NCBI GenBank assembly: GCA_012838995.1 | Contig: DUOD01000011.1 | Location: 1-64,000 of the forward strand | Length of the DNA: 64,000 nt | Reading direction: 5' to 3' | Source of the DNA: Clostridiales bacterium | GTDB taxonomy: Bacteria > Bacillota > Clostridia > DUOD01 | Shown: one piece after another, positions 1-8,406 of the stretch | How positions within the stretch are numbered: position 1 is the stretch's first letter | Layout of the letters: each line of letters starts with the position of its first letter | Made by a program: the position numbers and the translations under genes | Notes under the pieces: generated by a model | Seen by the model: only the letters and a program-made list of their open reading frames with translations | What the model was told of the DNA's origin: nothing | Databases searched by the model: none

Positions 1-125
1 ACATGCCATGTACTCATTATCAACAGCTTTCGCGGCATAAATGCTTTGATCCGGTTGATAGTATTAATCTTCTTTATTATACTGGCTGGACAACCGAGGG
101 AATTTACACACTAATTTGGACTTGA
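1..125 (+). CDS. Possible 3' end of a gene cut by the left edge
   Basis: Frame 3 is open from the window edge to a TGA at 123-125, giving about 40 residues with a plausible protein-like composition (contains LLYYTGWTTEGIY). No family was recognised. It could be the C-terminus of a truncated gene or a mobile-element remnant, but 40 open codons alone are weak evidence. Upstream sequence is needed to decide. Confidence 0.25.
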   Translation, partial: MPCTHYQQLSRHKCFDPVDSINLLYYTGWTTEGIYTLIWT

Positions 126-160
126 CTTACTTTTTAGTTACATTAGTGAGTAGTTTAATA

Positions 161-188
161 AATAAAACCCCAGCATTGTTACTGGGGC
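161..188 (-). terminator. Intrinsic terminator after cold-shock gene
   Basis: CCCCAG (168-173) pairs with CTGGGG (182-187) around an 8-base loop. Read on the minus strand the stem is followed by TTTTATT. It lies about 50 bases downstream of the cold-shock stop codon. Confidence 0.8.
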
Positions 189-236
189 TATATTGCTACC
201 TTTATAATATTATATATTAAAAATATTGTGATCTTA

Positions 237-437
237 TTATATTGATCTTACATTGGCTGCCTGAGGGCCTTTTGCTCCTTCAACTATATCAAACTCAACT
301 TCCTGTCCTTCTTCCAATGTTTTGAATCCGTCTTTGTCTATTGCAGTATAATGAACAAAAACGTCATCTCCTTCTTCTCTTTCGATGAATCCAAACCCCT
401 TTTTAACATTAAACCATTTTACTTTACCCTTTTCCAT
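237..437 (-). CDS. csp: Cold-shock protein, CspA family
   Basis: A 66-residue single cold-shock domain (OB fold), the usual full length of the family. RNP1 is seen as KGFGFIE and RNP2 as VFVHYTAI. Such proteins bind single-stranded RNA and DNA in the cytoplasm and act as RNA chaperones. The start has a good ribosome site (AGGAGG about 9 bases upstream). It is monocistronic, with its own terminator downstream. Which paralogue it corresponds to cannot be told from sequence alone. Confidence 0.97.
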   Translation of the reverse strand: MEKGKVKWFNVKKGFGFIEREEGDDVFVHYTAIDKDGFKTLEEGQEVEFDIVEGAKGPQAANVRSI

Positions 438-493
438 GTTATTACATTCCTCCTAAATTGATTATATTTATTATATTTAATTTTAAGGTAGCT

Positions 494-1255
494 TTAAATC
501 TTACTACATACGAAGGTCAGACGTTCTGTCCTGTCACTGGGTTTCCTGTCGGTATAATTGTCATAAACACTTACATTGCTAAATCCGGCTTGTACTAACA
601 TATCCAGCACCTCGTTCAATTCATAAGCCCTTTGGCAGTGGACTTCGTCAAACCTTTGATATAGTTGGCCCTCTTTTTTAAAAAAGGTTATATAATATTC
701 ACACACCTTTGTATGGCCATCATAATTACCCTGCCATACATAGTATATTCCATTTTTGTCCCAAATAAAAGTGTTATTGTTTATATTTTTAATTCTATAT
801 GGGGTATTTAAGTCAAAAATGAAAATACCGCCTTTGTTTAATATATTATACAACTTTTTTAGTAGTTTTGCCAATGCCGGGGCATCCAAAATATAATTAA
901 GACAATCGCAGGTTGACAACAGGCAATCAAAGGCCATGGGAATATTTAAATCCTCCATTTTCTGTTGTATAAACAATATATCCAAACCCTTATCCATTGC
1001 CTTGTCTTTGGCAATTGCCAGCATATCCTCGGAAGCATCCACACCTACCAGGGAAAACCCCTTTTGGGCCAAGGGAATGGTAACATTGCCTGTACCGCAT
1101 CCTAAATCCAATATACTGCCACATGAAAAAGAGTATTTTCCAAATATACCCAGTATAAATGCTACCCATTGGTTATAATCTACATCTTCCATTAAACTAT
1201 CGTAAATATATGCAAATTCTTTATAGCCGGGTTTACCGCCAAAAGCACTACTCAT
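494..1255 (-). CDS. Class I SAM-dependent methyltransferase
   Basis: 253 residues. SAM-binding motif I is clear (LDLGCGTGNV, about residues 49-58), followed by an acidic residue at the end of strand 2 (VGVDAS) and a motif-IV-like stretch (FDCLLSTCDCLNYI). This is the common small-molecule-type Rossmann methyltransferase (Methyltransf_25 group). The substrate is unknown. The start codon overlaps the end of the upstream SASP gene by 8 bases, so translation is probably coupled. That pairing hints at expression in sporulation, but this is only inference. Confidence 0.85.
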   Translation of the reverse strand: MSSAFGGKPGYKEFAYIYDSLMEDVDYNQWVAFILGIFGKYSFSCGSILDLGCGTGNVTIPLAQKGFSLVGVDASEDMLAIAKDKAMDKGLDILFIQQKMEDLNIPMAFDCLLSTCDCLNYILDAPALAKLLKKLYNILNKGGIFIFDLNTPYRIKNINNNTFIWDKNGIYYVWQGNYDGHTKVCEYYITFFKKEGQLYQRFDEVHCQRAYELNEVLDMLVQAGFSNVSVYDNYTDRKPSDRTERLTFVCSKI

Positions 1256-1430
1256 ATCTATTCTTTTGCCGCTTTATCCTGGTCATTATTCCGCCTATCC
1301 TACCAGTTTCCTCGGCAGTCAAATACCTCCATCCCAATTTTTCTACCTTTTCTGACAACCCCAATTTTTTAGCAACTTCATATTTTAAAGCCTCGTTTTC
1401 AGATTTTTTGCTTGACTTAGCCTTTTTCAT
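1248..1430 (-). CDS. Small acid-soluble spore protein, alpha/beta type
   Basis: 60 residues with the clostridial SspF-like pattern: a lysine-rich N-terminus, LKYEVAKKLGL, a GW turn, then LTAEETGRIGGIMTR. Alpha/beta SASPs coat spore DNA, protect it from damage, and are degraded at germination. The GPR protease site normally falls in the E-[IV]-A segment, here YEVAKK. SD GGAGGG lies about 8 bases before the ATG. The gene overlaps the methyltransferase downstream by 8 bases. The family call rests on motif resemblance. Confidence 0.8.
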   Translation of the reverse strand: MKKAKSSKKSENEALKYEVAKKLGLSEKVEKLGWRYLTAEETGRIGGIMTRIKRQKNRYE

Positions 1431-1547
1431 AATATCCCTCCTTACAAGGATATTATGAAAGTTTACCGTCTGTTTTATGCATTCTTATAATAATGGCCAT
1501 GCCCCTATAGCCAACTTTTATCCGTTAAGCTGGCTAACGAACTTTAA

Positions 1548-2705
1548 TCATACATTCAACGGGTTTTCCAATATGGTTTTAAAGACACTGACGCCTTTTA
1601 ATAATACTTCTTCATCAAAATCAAATTTGTCACTGTGCAGTGGATGTATATAGCCTTTGTGTTTATTCCTGGTGCCCAGCAACATGAACAGGCCGGGCAC
1701 CTCCCTTTGATAAAAGGAAAAATCCTCTGCTATCATAAGGGGCTCAACCGTCGTCCTCTCCTCCGGTGGAAACATGGCCATTACCTGTTCCGTTAAATGG
1801 GGATGGTTATACACAACCGGATAATTGATAAGCTCGGTATACTCTATTTTTGCACCCCACGACTTCTCCAATCCCTTTATTATATCTTTGATTTTTTTAA
1901 CCGCCGTGTCGTTGCACTCCTCGTTAAAGGTCCTTAATATACCCTCCAATAAAGTCTTTTTAGCAATTATATTCCGCCTTTGACCACCCGAAATCCTACC
2001 AAAGGTAATCAGCGCGGCATCGTAGGGATTGATGCTCCTGGTCAACATTGACTGAATCATATTTATCAACTGGGCGGCTATTGTTATGGTATCGATACCC
2101 AAATGGGGCATTGCACCATGGGCTGACCTTCCGCGAATTTCCACGTCGAATTCAACGGTTTGGGCCATCAAAGGACCCTTTTGTATAACAACCCTACCCT
2201 GTTCAACCCCGGGAAATAAATGGATGCCGAATATACAGTCCACCTTGGGATTGTCCAAAACACACTCTTCTATCATCCTCTTGGCTCCGCCGACTGATTC
2301 TTCAGCCGGTTGGAAAATTAATACTACATTTTTTGTAAGCTTTGCCCTATTCAGCGAAAGGTATTTGGCAAGTCCCAACAATATGGCCATATGACCGTCA
2401 TGGCCACAAGCATGCATAACATTTTTCACCTTGGACTTATAGGGCACATCGTTCTTTTCCTGTATGCCTTCCAACGCGTCCATATCACTCCTAAAAGCAA
2501 CGGTTTGTTGCGCGTCTTTGGCAAATAACACGGCCTTTATACCGGTTTGGGCCAAAATTTCCACCCTGTCAAAACCCAGAGATTCTAAATATTCTTTGAT
2601 GAAACTACTGGTGCTATATTCCTTATACCCGATTTCAGGGTTTTGGTGAATATGTCTTCGTATGCTAACCATTTCCTCTTTTAAGGCTTCTATTTTAACA
2701 TCCAT
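1548..2705 (-). CDS. M20-family amidohydrolase (N-acyl-amino-acid type)
   Basis: About 385 residues, typical of M20D zinc hydrolases (IAA-amino-acid hydrolase, hippurate hydrolase, N-acetyl-diaminopimelate deacetylase). Visible landmarks are RRHIHQNPEIGYKE at the N-terminus, metal-site ACGHDGHMA, and FQPAEES with the general-base glutamate. The ORF track begins 16 codons earlier, but AGGTG sits 8 bases before the ATG at 2705 and the family starts near there. It lies divergently from the lysine operon, so a role in acetyl-DAP deacetylation is possible, but the substrate cannot be assigned. Confidence 0.85.
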   Translation of the reverse strand: MDVKIEALKEEMVSIRRHIHQNPEIGYKEYSTSSFIKEYLESLGFDRVEILAQTGIKAVLFAKDAQQTVAFRSDMDALEGIQEKNDVPYKSKVKNVMHACGHDGHMAILLGLAKYLSLNRAKLTKNVVLIFQPAEESVGGAKRMIEECVLDNPKVDCIFGIHLFPGVEQGRVVIQKGPLMAQTVEFDVEIRGRSAHGAMPHLGIDTITIAAQLINMIQSMLTRSINPYDAALITFGRISGGQRRNIIAKKTLLEGILRTFNEECNDTAVKKIKDIIKGLEKSWGAKIEYTELINYPVVYNHPHLTEQVMAMFPPEERTTVEPLMIAEDFSFYQREVPGLFMLLGTRNKHKGYIHPLHSDKFDFDEEVLLKGVSVFKTILENPLNV

Positions 2706-2885
2706 GTTCAAAACACCTATCTCTACATTTGTCGTATAATTTTTATTATACATTTTATCCCCCGGTTATATCAACCAAATATTATGCACTGCTCCATCCA
2801 AAACCTTTTGCTTAGTATTATATAAAATATATTTACAACGGGCAAAAAAATCTAATTCATCGGCCAAAAAAATAACCGCCTTTGA

Positions 2886-2914
2886 TTGACTTTTATTCCA
2901 TACAATGATATTAT
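2886..2914 (+). promoter_or_regulatory. SigA-type promoter of asd-dapA-dapB
   Basis: TTGACT (2886-2891) and TATTAT (2909-2914) are separated by exactly 17 bases. Transcription would start about 2921, roughly 20 bases before the lysine riboswitch. Confidence 0.8.
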
Positions 2915-2942
2915 GATTGGGATAATAGAATATTTACAAAAA

Positions 2943-3113
2943 ACAGTTTAGAGGCGCACTTTTTATGAGTAGGTTTATGGAGAAATATGGGCATCTATGA
3001 AATAAACTGAAAGGAAAAAGTGCCGAAGGATATAATACCCATAAATTATATCCTGGTCCTACAGCTAATAACTGTAAGACTGTCATCAAGAAACTTGATG
3101 GAGAGCTAACTGT
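2943..3113 (+). promoter_or_regulatory. Lysine riboswitch (L box)
   Basis: The stretch contains the family's conserved blocks in order: AGAGGCGC, an AGTA turn, TGAAAGG, GTGCCGAAGG, CTGGT, AAGACTGTCATC and GATGGAGAGCTA. P1 is formed by ACAGTT (2943-2948) with AACTGT (3108-3113). It precedes three lysine-pathway genes and is followed by an intrinsic terminator, so lysine should reduce transcription of the operon. The 90-residue minus-strand track ORF here is a shadow. Confidence 0.93.
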
Positions 3114-3170
3114 TTTTATAGAAAGGTAAGGAAGTAGTTTCATTCCTTTGTTGTTTACTATGAAAACAGG

Positions 3171-3201
3171 ACGGCTGGTTATCATCAACCAGTCTTTTTT
3201 T
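3171..3201 (+). terminator. Riboswitch-controlled terminator
   Basis: GGCTGGTT (3173-3180), loop ATCATC, AACCAGTC (3187-3194), then seven T. It sits between the lysine aptamer and asd, so it is the expected expression platform. Confidence 0.88.
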
Positions 3202-3248
3202 AACAAGTTTTATAATAAACTGTATATTAAATTGAGGAGGACATAATC

Positions 3249-4253
3249 ATGAAAGCTTATAATTTAGCAGTTGTAGGCGCCACCGGTATGGTGGGACGAA
3301 AATTTTTACAGATACTGGAAGAGAAGAAACTGCCCATTGAAAATTATTATTTTTTCTCGTCGGCCCGTTCGGCAGGCAAACAAATAGAATTCATGGGGAA
3401 AAAATATACCGTTGAAAAGTTAACCGAAAATGCCCTGGATAATAAAAAAATCGATATCGCATTATTTTCGGCCGGAGGCAGTACAAGTAAAAAATTTGCA
3501 CCTGTTTTTGTATCAAAGGGCTCGGTGGTTATAGATAACAGCAGCGCATGGAGGATGGACGATAAAGTGCCCTTGGTTGTACCGGAGGTAAACCCTGAAG
3601 CAATTAAAAGCCACAAAGGTATAATAGCCAACCCAAACTGCTCAACCATCCAAGCAGTAGTGGCATTAAAACCCCTCCACGACAAATATAAAATAAAGCG
3701 CATTGTATATTCAACATACCAAGCCGTTTCAGGTGCCGGTATGGGCGGTTATCAGGACTTGGAAATGGGCCTTAAGGGCGAAAAACCGAAAAAGTTTCCA
3801 CATCCGATAGCCGGTAACTGCCTACCCCATATAGATGAATTTTTACCCAACGGATATACTAAGGAAGAAATGAAAATGATAAACGAAACCAAAAAAATTC
3901 TCAATGACTATAGCCTGAAGATAACCGCAACAACGGTAAGGGTTCCGGTATTCCACGGTCACAGCGAGTCCATCAATGTTGAATTCGAAAGGGATTTTGA
4001 TCTGGATGAATTGAAACAAACCCTATCCCAAGCACCCGGCATAATAGTTATAGATAACCCGGAAAAACTCGAGTATCCTATGCCCATATATGCCGAAGAT
4101 AAGGATGAAGTATTTGTTGGACGTATAAGAAGGGATGAAAGCGTAAAAAGCGGAGTAAATCTTTGGGTTGTGGCAGACAATATCAGAAAAGGTGCGGCTA
4201 CCAATACCGTGCAAATTGCACAACAGCTGATAAAATTTTGGGAAGAACGGTAA
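3249..4253 (+). CDS. asd: Aspartate-semialdehyde dehydrogenase
   Basis: 334 residues, the normal length. It reduces aspartyl phosphate to aspartate semialdehyde with NADPH, the branch point to lysine, diaminopimelate, methionine and threonine. The N-terminal NADP fold shows VVGATGMVGRKFL. The catalytic cysteine is in NPNCSTIQ, and a conserved histidine is in VFHGHSE. GGAGG precedes the ATG by 8 bases. It is first in a lysine-riboswitch operon with dapA 24 bases downstream. No aspartokinase gene accompanies it here. Confidence 0.97.
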   Translation: MKAYNLAVVGATGMVGRKFLQILEEKKLPIENYYFFSSARSAGKQIEFMGKKYTVEKLTENALDNKKIDIALFSAGGSTSKKFAPVFVSKGSVVIDNSSAWRMDDKVPLVVPEVNPEAIKSHKGIIANPNCSTIQAVVALKPLHDKYKIKRIVYSTYQAVSGAGMGGYQDLEMGLKGEKPKKFPHPIAGNCLPHIDEFLPNGYTKEEMKMINETKKILNDYSLKITATTVRVPVFHGHSESINVEFERDFDLDELKQTLSQAPGIIVIDNPEKLEYPMPIYAEDKDEVFVGRIRRDESVKSGVNLWVVADNIRKGAATNTVQIAQQLIKFWEER

Positions 4254-4277
4254 TAAATTTTGGAGGAGATGATTAAT

Positions 4278-5162
4278 GTGAGCATTTTTAAAGGTTCAGG
4301 CGTAGCTATAGTTACACCCTTTAGCGATAAAGGCATAAATTTCGATGCCTTTGAAAGACATATTGAATTCCAGATAGCCAACAAAACGGACGCCATAATA
4401 GTATGCGGTACCACCGGGGAACCATCCACCATGACAAAGGATGAGAAAGAAGCGGTAATAAAGTTTGCCGTTGATAAGGTGAATAAAAGGGTGCCGGTAA
4501 TAGCCGGTACCGGTGGAAATAATACCGCTGAGGTCGTAGAAGCATCGAAAAAGGCTGAGGCTTTGGGAGCTGACGGGTTGCTTGTAGTAACGCCATATTA
4601 CAATAGAGCAACCCAAAGGGGATTGATCGAGCATTATAAAAGAATCAATGATGCTGTTAATATCCCAATAATCGTTTATAACGTACCCGGCCGTACAACG
4701 GTAAACATAACTCCTGAAACCCTAAAGGAATTAAGCAACTTGGAAAATATTAAGGGGATGAAAGAAGCCAGCGGCAATATAGTGCAAATTACCGAAATGG
4801 CCCGATTGTGCGGTGATAAAATCGACCTGTATTCCGGTAACGACGACCATATAGTCCCCGTACTGTCTGTAGGCGGTATTGGCGTAATCTCGGTAGTTGC
4901 TAACATAGCACCCAGGGATACCCATGACTTGGTAATGAAGTTTTTGGACGGCGATATTGTCGGCAGCAGACAACTCCAATTTAAGCTAAATCCATTGGTT
5001 AAAGCGTTATTCCTCGAAGTCAATCCCATTCCAGTAAAAACGGCTTTAAATCTTATAGGCTTTGATGCCGGCAAACCAAGACTGCCCCTTACACCCATGG
5101 CGGATAACAATTTGGAAATATTAAAGAAAAGATTAACAGAATACGGTTTTCAATTAAAATAA
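4278..5162 (+). CDS. dapA: 4-hydroxy-tetrahydrodipicolinate synthase
   Basis: About 294 residues, a TIM barrel that condenses pyruvate with aspartate semialdehyde, the first committed step of lysine and DAP synthesis. CGTTGE, YNVPGRT (catalytic Tyr) and GMKEASGN (Schiff-base Lys) are all present. The track ORF starts at a TTG at 4260, but GGAGG (4262-4266) lies inside that extension, so the GTG at 4278 is the likely start. It sits between asd and dapB on the same strand with short gaps. Confidence 0.96.
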   Translation: MSIFKGSGVAIVTPFSDKGINFDAFERHIEFQIANKTDAIIVCGTTGEPSTMTKDEKEAVIKFAVDKVNKRVPVIAGTGGNNTAEVVEASKKAEALGADGLLVVTPYYNRATQRGLIEHYKRINDAVNIPIIVYNVPGRTTVNITPETLKELSNLENIKGMKEASGNIVQITEMARLCGDKIDLYSGNDDHIVPVLSVGGIGVISVVANIAPRDTHDLVMKFLDGDIVGSRQLQFKLNPLVKALFLEVNPIPVKTALNLIGFDAGKPRLPLTPMADNNLEILKKRLTEYGFQLK

Positions 5163-5178
5163 GGAGTGAAGCAACTTT

Positions 5179-6399
5179 ATGATAAATGTGGTGGTAATTG
5201 GCTGCAATGGTAAAATGGGTCAGGCTGTAATGAAAGTAGCACAAGAAGATCCAGAGGTTACTGTTGTGGCGGGCATAGATAAATGCCTCGAAGTTAAGAA
5301 TGACTGTATACCCGTTTTTTCAAGCTTAGATAAATGTAATACGAAACCTGATGTAATCATAGATTTTTCCAGGCCTGAAGCCCTATATGATATCATTCAA
5401 TGCGCCAAGGCCAATAAAATTCCCTTGGTTATTGCAACTACAGGCTACTCTGATAAAGAATACCAAATGTTAGAAGACGCTTCCCAGGAAATACCCATAT
5501 TTATTTCCTCCAATATGGCCTTGGGCGTAAATGTAATGGTCGACCTTGTAAAAAAGGCCACCAGCGTGTTGGAAGACGGTTTCGACATTGAAATTATAGA
5601 AAAACATCATAACAAAAAAATAGACGCCCCTAGCGGTACCGCCCTAACCTTGGCAAAATCAATCAACGACGTTCTCCGCAGTTCAAGGAATTTTGTTTTC
5701 GGAAGAGATCCTAAATCAAATAAGCGCTCCTCCTCAGAGATAGGCATCCATGCCGTAAGGGGTGGCACCATAGTGGGTGAACATACCGTACTATACGCCG
5801 GTCGTGATGAGGTATTGGAAATCAAACATACTGCCCTGTCCAGGGAAATATTTGCAGCAGGGTCTATAGAGGCAGCAAAGTATATTGTCAATAAAGAACC
5901 CGGCCTCTATCATATGGAAAATTTAGTATCGGAAAAGAGCCTGGTTACCAATATATACACATCCAATACCGATGCCATGATTACTTTAAACAATATACCG
6001 CAACAACCGAGCATAATAGCCGAAATTTTTAACAGCATTGCCGAAAGAAAGATAAATATAGATATGATAAGTCAAACGGCACCTGTAGACGACCTTGTCG
6101 ACATATCCTTTAGCATGCCCGAGCATCAGCTCAACCAAGCCATTGAATGCATAGGCAAATTTAAAGACAGGCTGCCTAAATTAAGAATGGACATCTTTAC
6201 CGAGGTTACCAAGCTGACGGTAGAAGGCCAGGGAATGGAAAGACAATCAGGAGTTGCAGCAAAAATGTTTAGCATCTTGGCGGAACAGAATATCCAAATA
6301 AAGATAATTACAACTTCAGAAACTAAGATTACCTACATTATAGATCAAATAGACGAAAAGCCAGCCGTGGAGGCAATAACCCGGGCCTTTGGGCTTTAA
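5179..6399 (+). CDS. dapB: 4-hydroxy-tetrahydrodipicolinate reductase fused to two ACT domains
   Basis: 406 residues, versus about 250 for a normal DapB. Residues 1-250 are a complete reductase: nucleotide site GCNGKMGQAV, active site EKHHNKKIDAPSGTA, and the usual end PGLYHMENLV. Residues 255-406 match the regulatory half of aspartokinase, with two ACT domains (ITLNNIPQQPSIIAEIFNSI and SGVAAKMFSILAEQNIQIK). In aspartokinases this region binds lysine or threonine, so the fusion suggests feedback control of DapB itself; this is inference. It is last in the operon, followed by a terminator. Confidence 0.93.
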   Translation: MINVVVIGCNGKMGQAVMKVAQEDPEVTVVAGIDKCLEVKNDCIPVFSSLDKCNTKPDVIIDFSRPEALYDIIQCAKANKIPLVIATTGYSDKEYQMLEDASQEIPIFISSNMALGVNVMVDLVKKATSVLEDGFDIEIIEKHHNKKIDAPSGTALTLAKSINDVLRSSRNFVFGRDPKSNKRSSSEIGIHAVRGGTIVGEHTVLYAGRDEVLEIKHTALSREIFAAGSIEAAKYIVNKEPGLYHMENLVSEKSLVTNIYTSNTDAMITLNNIPQQPSIIAEIFNSIAERKINIDMISQTAPVDDLVDISFSMPEHQLNQAIECIGKFKDRLPKLRMDIFTEVTKLTVEGQGMERQSGVAAKMFSILAEQNIQIKIITTSETKITYIIDQIDEKPAVEAITRAFGL

Positions 6400-6448
6400 A
6401 ACTTAGATTCTAACCCATCACAAACCCTATTTTTCATAAAACAGAATT

Positions 6449-6496
6449 AAAAAGGGAGTTGCGCAAATTGCATCTTTGCACAACTCCCTTTTTATG
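6449..6496. terminator. Bidirectional terminator between dapB and cobO
   Basis: AAAAAGGGAGTTG...CAACTCCCTTTTT forms a long hairpin with an inner GCAAA/TTTGC pairing. A-rich and T-rich flanks on both sides let it serve the plus-strand lysine operon and the minus-strand pur/cobO unit. Confidence 0.88.
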
Positions 6497-6556
6497 CATT
6501 ATACCCTTGTTGCAAAGTCTTCCGGATGTCGTGGTTAAAGGGTCGTCATCACTTTA

Positions 6557-7087
6557 TTAATACTCTATGCCCTTTCTTGCCTTTACGCCTTTATTCATAT
6601 AATGTTTCACCTGCTTCATCTCCGTTATCAGGTCTGCTTTTTTTGCCAAAAGTTTGGGGACATCCCGGCCTGTTATTACTACCTCCATACCCTGGGGTTT
6701 TTGATCCAGCAGATGGCAAAGGGTGCTTTCTTGTAATAATCCATTGTTTACGGCACCTATTATTTCATCCAATATTAACAAGTCGCACATGTTATTTTCC
6801 AGAATATTTTTGATGAAGGCAAGCCCCCTTTGCATATCATCCTTGAGCTCATTCCTTTCAATATCCGATAAATGCCAGAAGAACTCCTTGCATTGGCAAA
6901 ACCTGTAGATCTCAAAGTGGGGCCTTACATATTCTATGGAATGCAGCTCCCCTGTATCCCTGCCCTTTAAAAACTGTATCATAATTACCTTAAACCCACC
7001 GCCTATGGCCCTAAAGGCAAGGCCCAAGGCTGCTGTCGTTTTTCCTTTGCCGTCCCCCGTATATACTTGGATATAACCCTTCTCCAT
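6557..7087 (-). CDS. cobO: Corrinoid (cob(I)alamin) adenosyltransferase, CobO/BtuR type
   Basis: 176 residues. The P-loop near the N-terminus reads GDGKGKTTAALG, followed by the CobA/CobO pattern (FLKGRDTGEL, then DLLILDEIIGAVNNGLL). The enzyme transfers the adenosyl group of ATP to reduced corrinoids, making adenosylcobalamin forms. It starts 40 bases after purD on the same strand and may be read through from the purine operon. No other cobalamin gene is nearby and no cobalamin riboswitch precedes it. Confidence 0.93.
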   Translation of the reverse strand: MEKGYIQVYTGDGKGKTTAALGLAFRAIGGGFKVIMIQFLKGRDTGELHSIEYVRPHFEIYRFCQCKEFFWHLSDIERNELKDDMQRGLAFIKNILENNMCDLLILDEIIGAVNNGLLQESTLCHLLDQKPQGMEVVITGRDVPKLLAKKADLITEMKQVKHYMNKGVKARKGIEY

Positions 7088-7127
7088 CCGTTTTCCTCCG
7101 TTTAATATGGTTTAAAAAGCAGTTATA

Positions 7128-8387
7128 TTATTTACAGCCGATGTCCCTTCTAAAATGCATATCTTTAAAGGATATCCTTTTAACGTTTTCATAGGCCTTT
7201 TCTACCGCCCCTTTTAAGGACTCACCCAAGGCAGTTATGCCCAGCACCCTGCCTCCGTTGGTATAATACTTACCATCTTTATACAAAGTACCTGCGTGAA
7301 ATACCATACAGTCGCTGTGGTTTATATCATCCAAGCCCGATATTTCGTACCCTTTTTGGTATGCCTTGGGGTATCCGCCGGAAGCCAATACAATACATGC
7401 GGCAGATCTACTGTCCCATTCCAGCTCAACTTCGTCTAATCTGCCCTCTATCGTTTTAATAAAAATATCCACCAAATCGTTTTTCAACCTAGGGATAACT
7501 ACCTGGGCCTCGGGATCGCCGAATCTTGCATTGTATTCCAGTACTTTAGGGCCCTCCTCTGTAAGCATTAAACCAAAATATAAAACTCCTTTAAAGGGAC
7601 GTCCTTCCTGTTTCATTGCTTTTATCGTCGGATGTACTATTTCATCCATCACCCGTTCATGGACTGCATCCGAATAATAGGGACTGGGAGAAAATGCGCC
7701 CATCCCTCCCGTGTTAGGACCTTCATCATTGTCATACGCCCTTTTATGGTCCTGACTGGTTACCATGGGTAGCACCGTCTCGCCGTCGGTAAAGGCGAGC
7801 AGCGATACCTCGGGTCCCGTTATAAACTGTTCGATTACCACCCTTTGGCCGGCTTGGTTGAAAATTTTCTTTACCATCATATTATCCAGGGCTTCTACCG
7901 CTTCTCCCTTATCCTTGGCTATAATCACACCCTTACCAAGGGCAAGACCGTCTGCTTTGATGACCACCGGGAAAGAACAGCATGTGGTTATGTATTCCCT
8001 GGCATCGACAAAGTTATCAAATACCCTATAGGGGGCAGTGGGAATACCGTATTTTTTCATTAAATCCTTAGCAAAAACCTTGCTACCTTCAATAGCGGCT
8101 GCCGCCTTACTAGGGCCAAAGGCCCTTATTCCTTTTTCCTCTAACTTGTCCACCGCACCTAGAGCCAAAGGATCATCCGGCGCAACCACTGCAAGGTCTA
8201 TTTTATTTTCTACAGCAAATTTTGTGATGCCACCGATATCGGTAGCAGGTATATCAACACATTGTGCCTGCTGGGATATGCCTCCGTTGCCCGGGGCACA
8301 ATATACTTCCTTTACCATACTGCTTTGTCTAATTTTCCATACAAGGGCGTGTTCCCTTCCACCGCCTCCTACTACTAATACCTTCAC
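7128..8387 (-). CDS. purD: Phosphoribosylamine--glycine ligase
   Basis: 419 residues, an ATP-grasp enzyme that makes GAR from phosphoribosylamine, glycine and ATP, the second step of IMP synthesis. The N-terminus (LVVGGGGREHALVWK) and the metal-binding ATP-grasp stretch (EYNARFGDPEAQ) are intact. It is the last purine gene of the purECFMNHD run, 19 bases after purH. Confidence 0.97.
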   Translation of the reverse strand: MKVLVVGGGGREHALVWKIRQSSMVKEVYCAPGNGGISQQAQCVDIPATDIGGITKFAVENKIDLAVVAPDDPLALGAVDKLEEKGIRAFGPSKAAAAIEGSKVFAKDLMKKYGIPTAPYRVFDNFVDAREYITTCCSFPVVIKADGLALGKGVIIAKDKGEAVEALDNMMVKKIFNQAGQRVVIEQFITGPEVSLLAFTDGETVLPMVTSQDHKRAYDNDEGPNTGGMGAFSPSPYYSDAVHERVMDEIVHPTIKAMKQEGRPFKGVLYFGLMLTEEGPKVLEYNARFGDPEAQVVIPRLKNDLVDIFIKTIEGRLDEVELEWDSRSAACIVLASGGYPKAYQKGYEISGLDDINHSDCMVFHAGTLYKDGKYYTNGGRVLGITALGESLKGAVEKAYENVKRISFKDMHFRRDIGCK

Positions 8388-8406
8388 TATCCAATACCTC
8401 CGTATA

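Noticed and set aside
2934-3206. 90-residue minus-strand track ORF before asd
   Set aside because: It lies antisense to the lysine riboswitch and its terminator; the RNA signal is far stronger than any coding signal.
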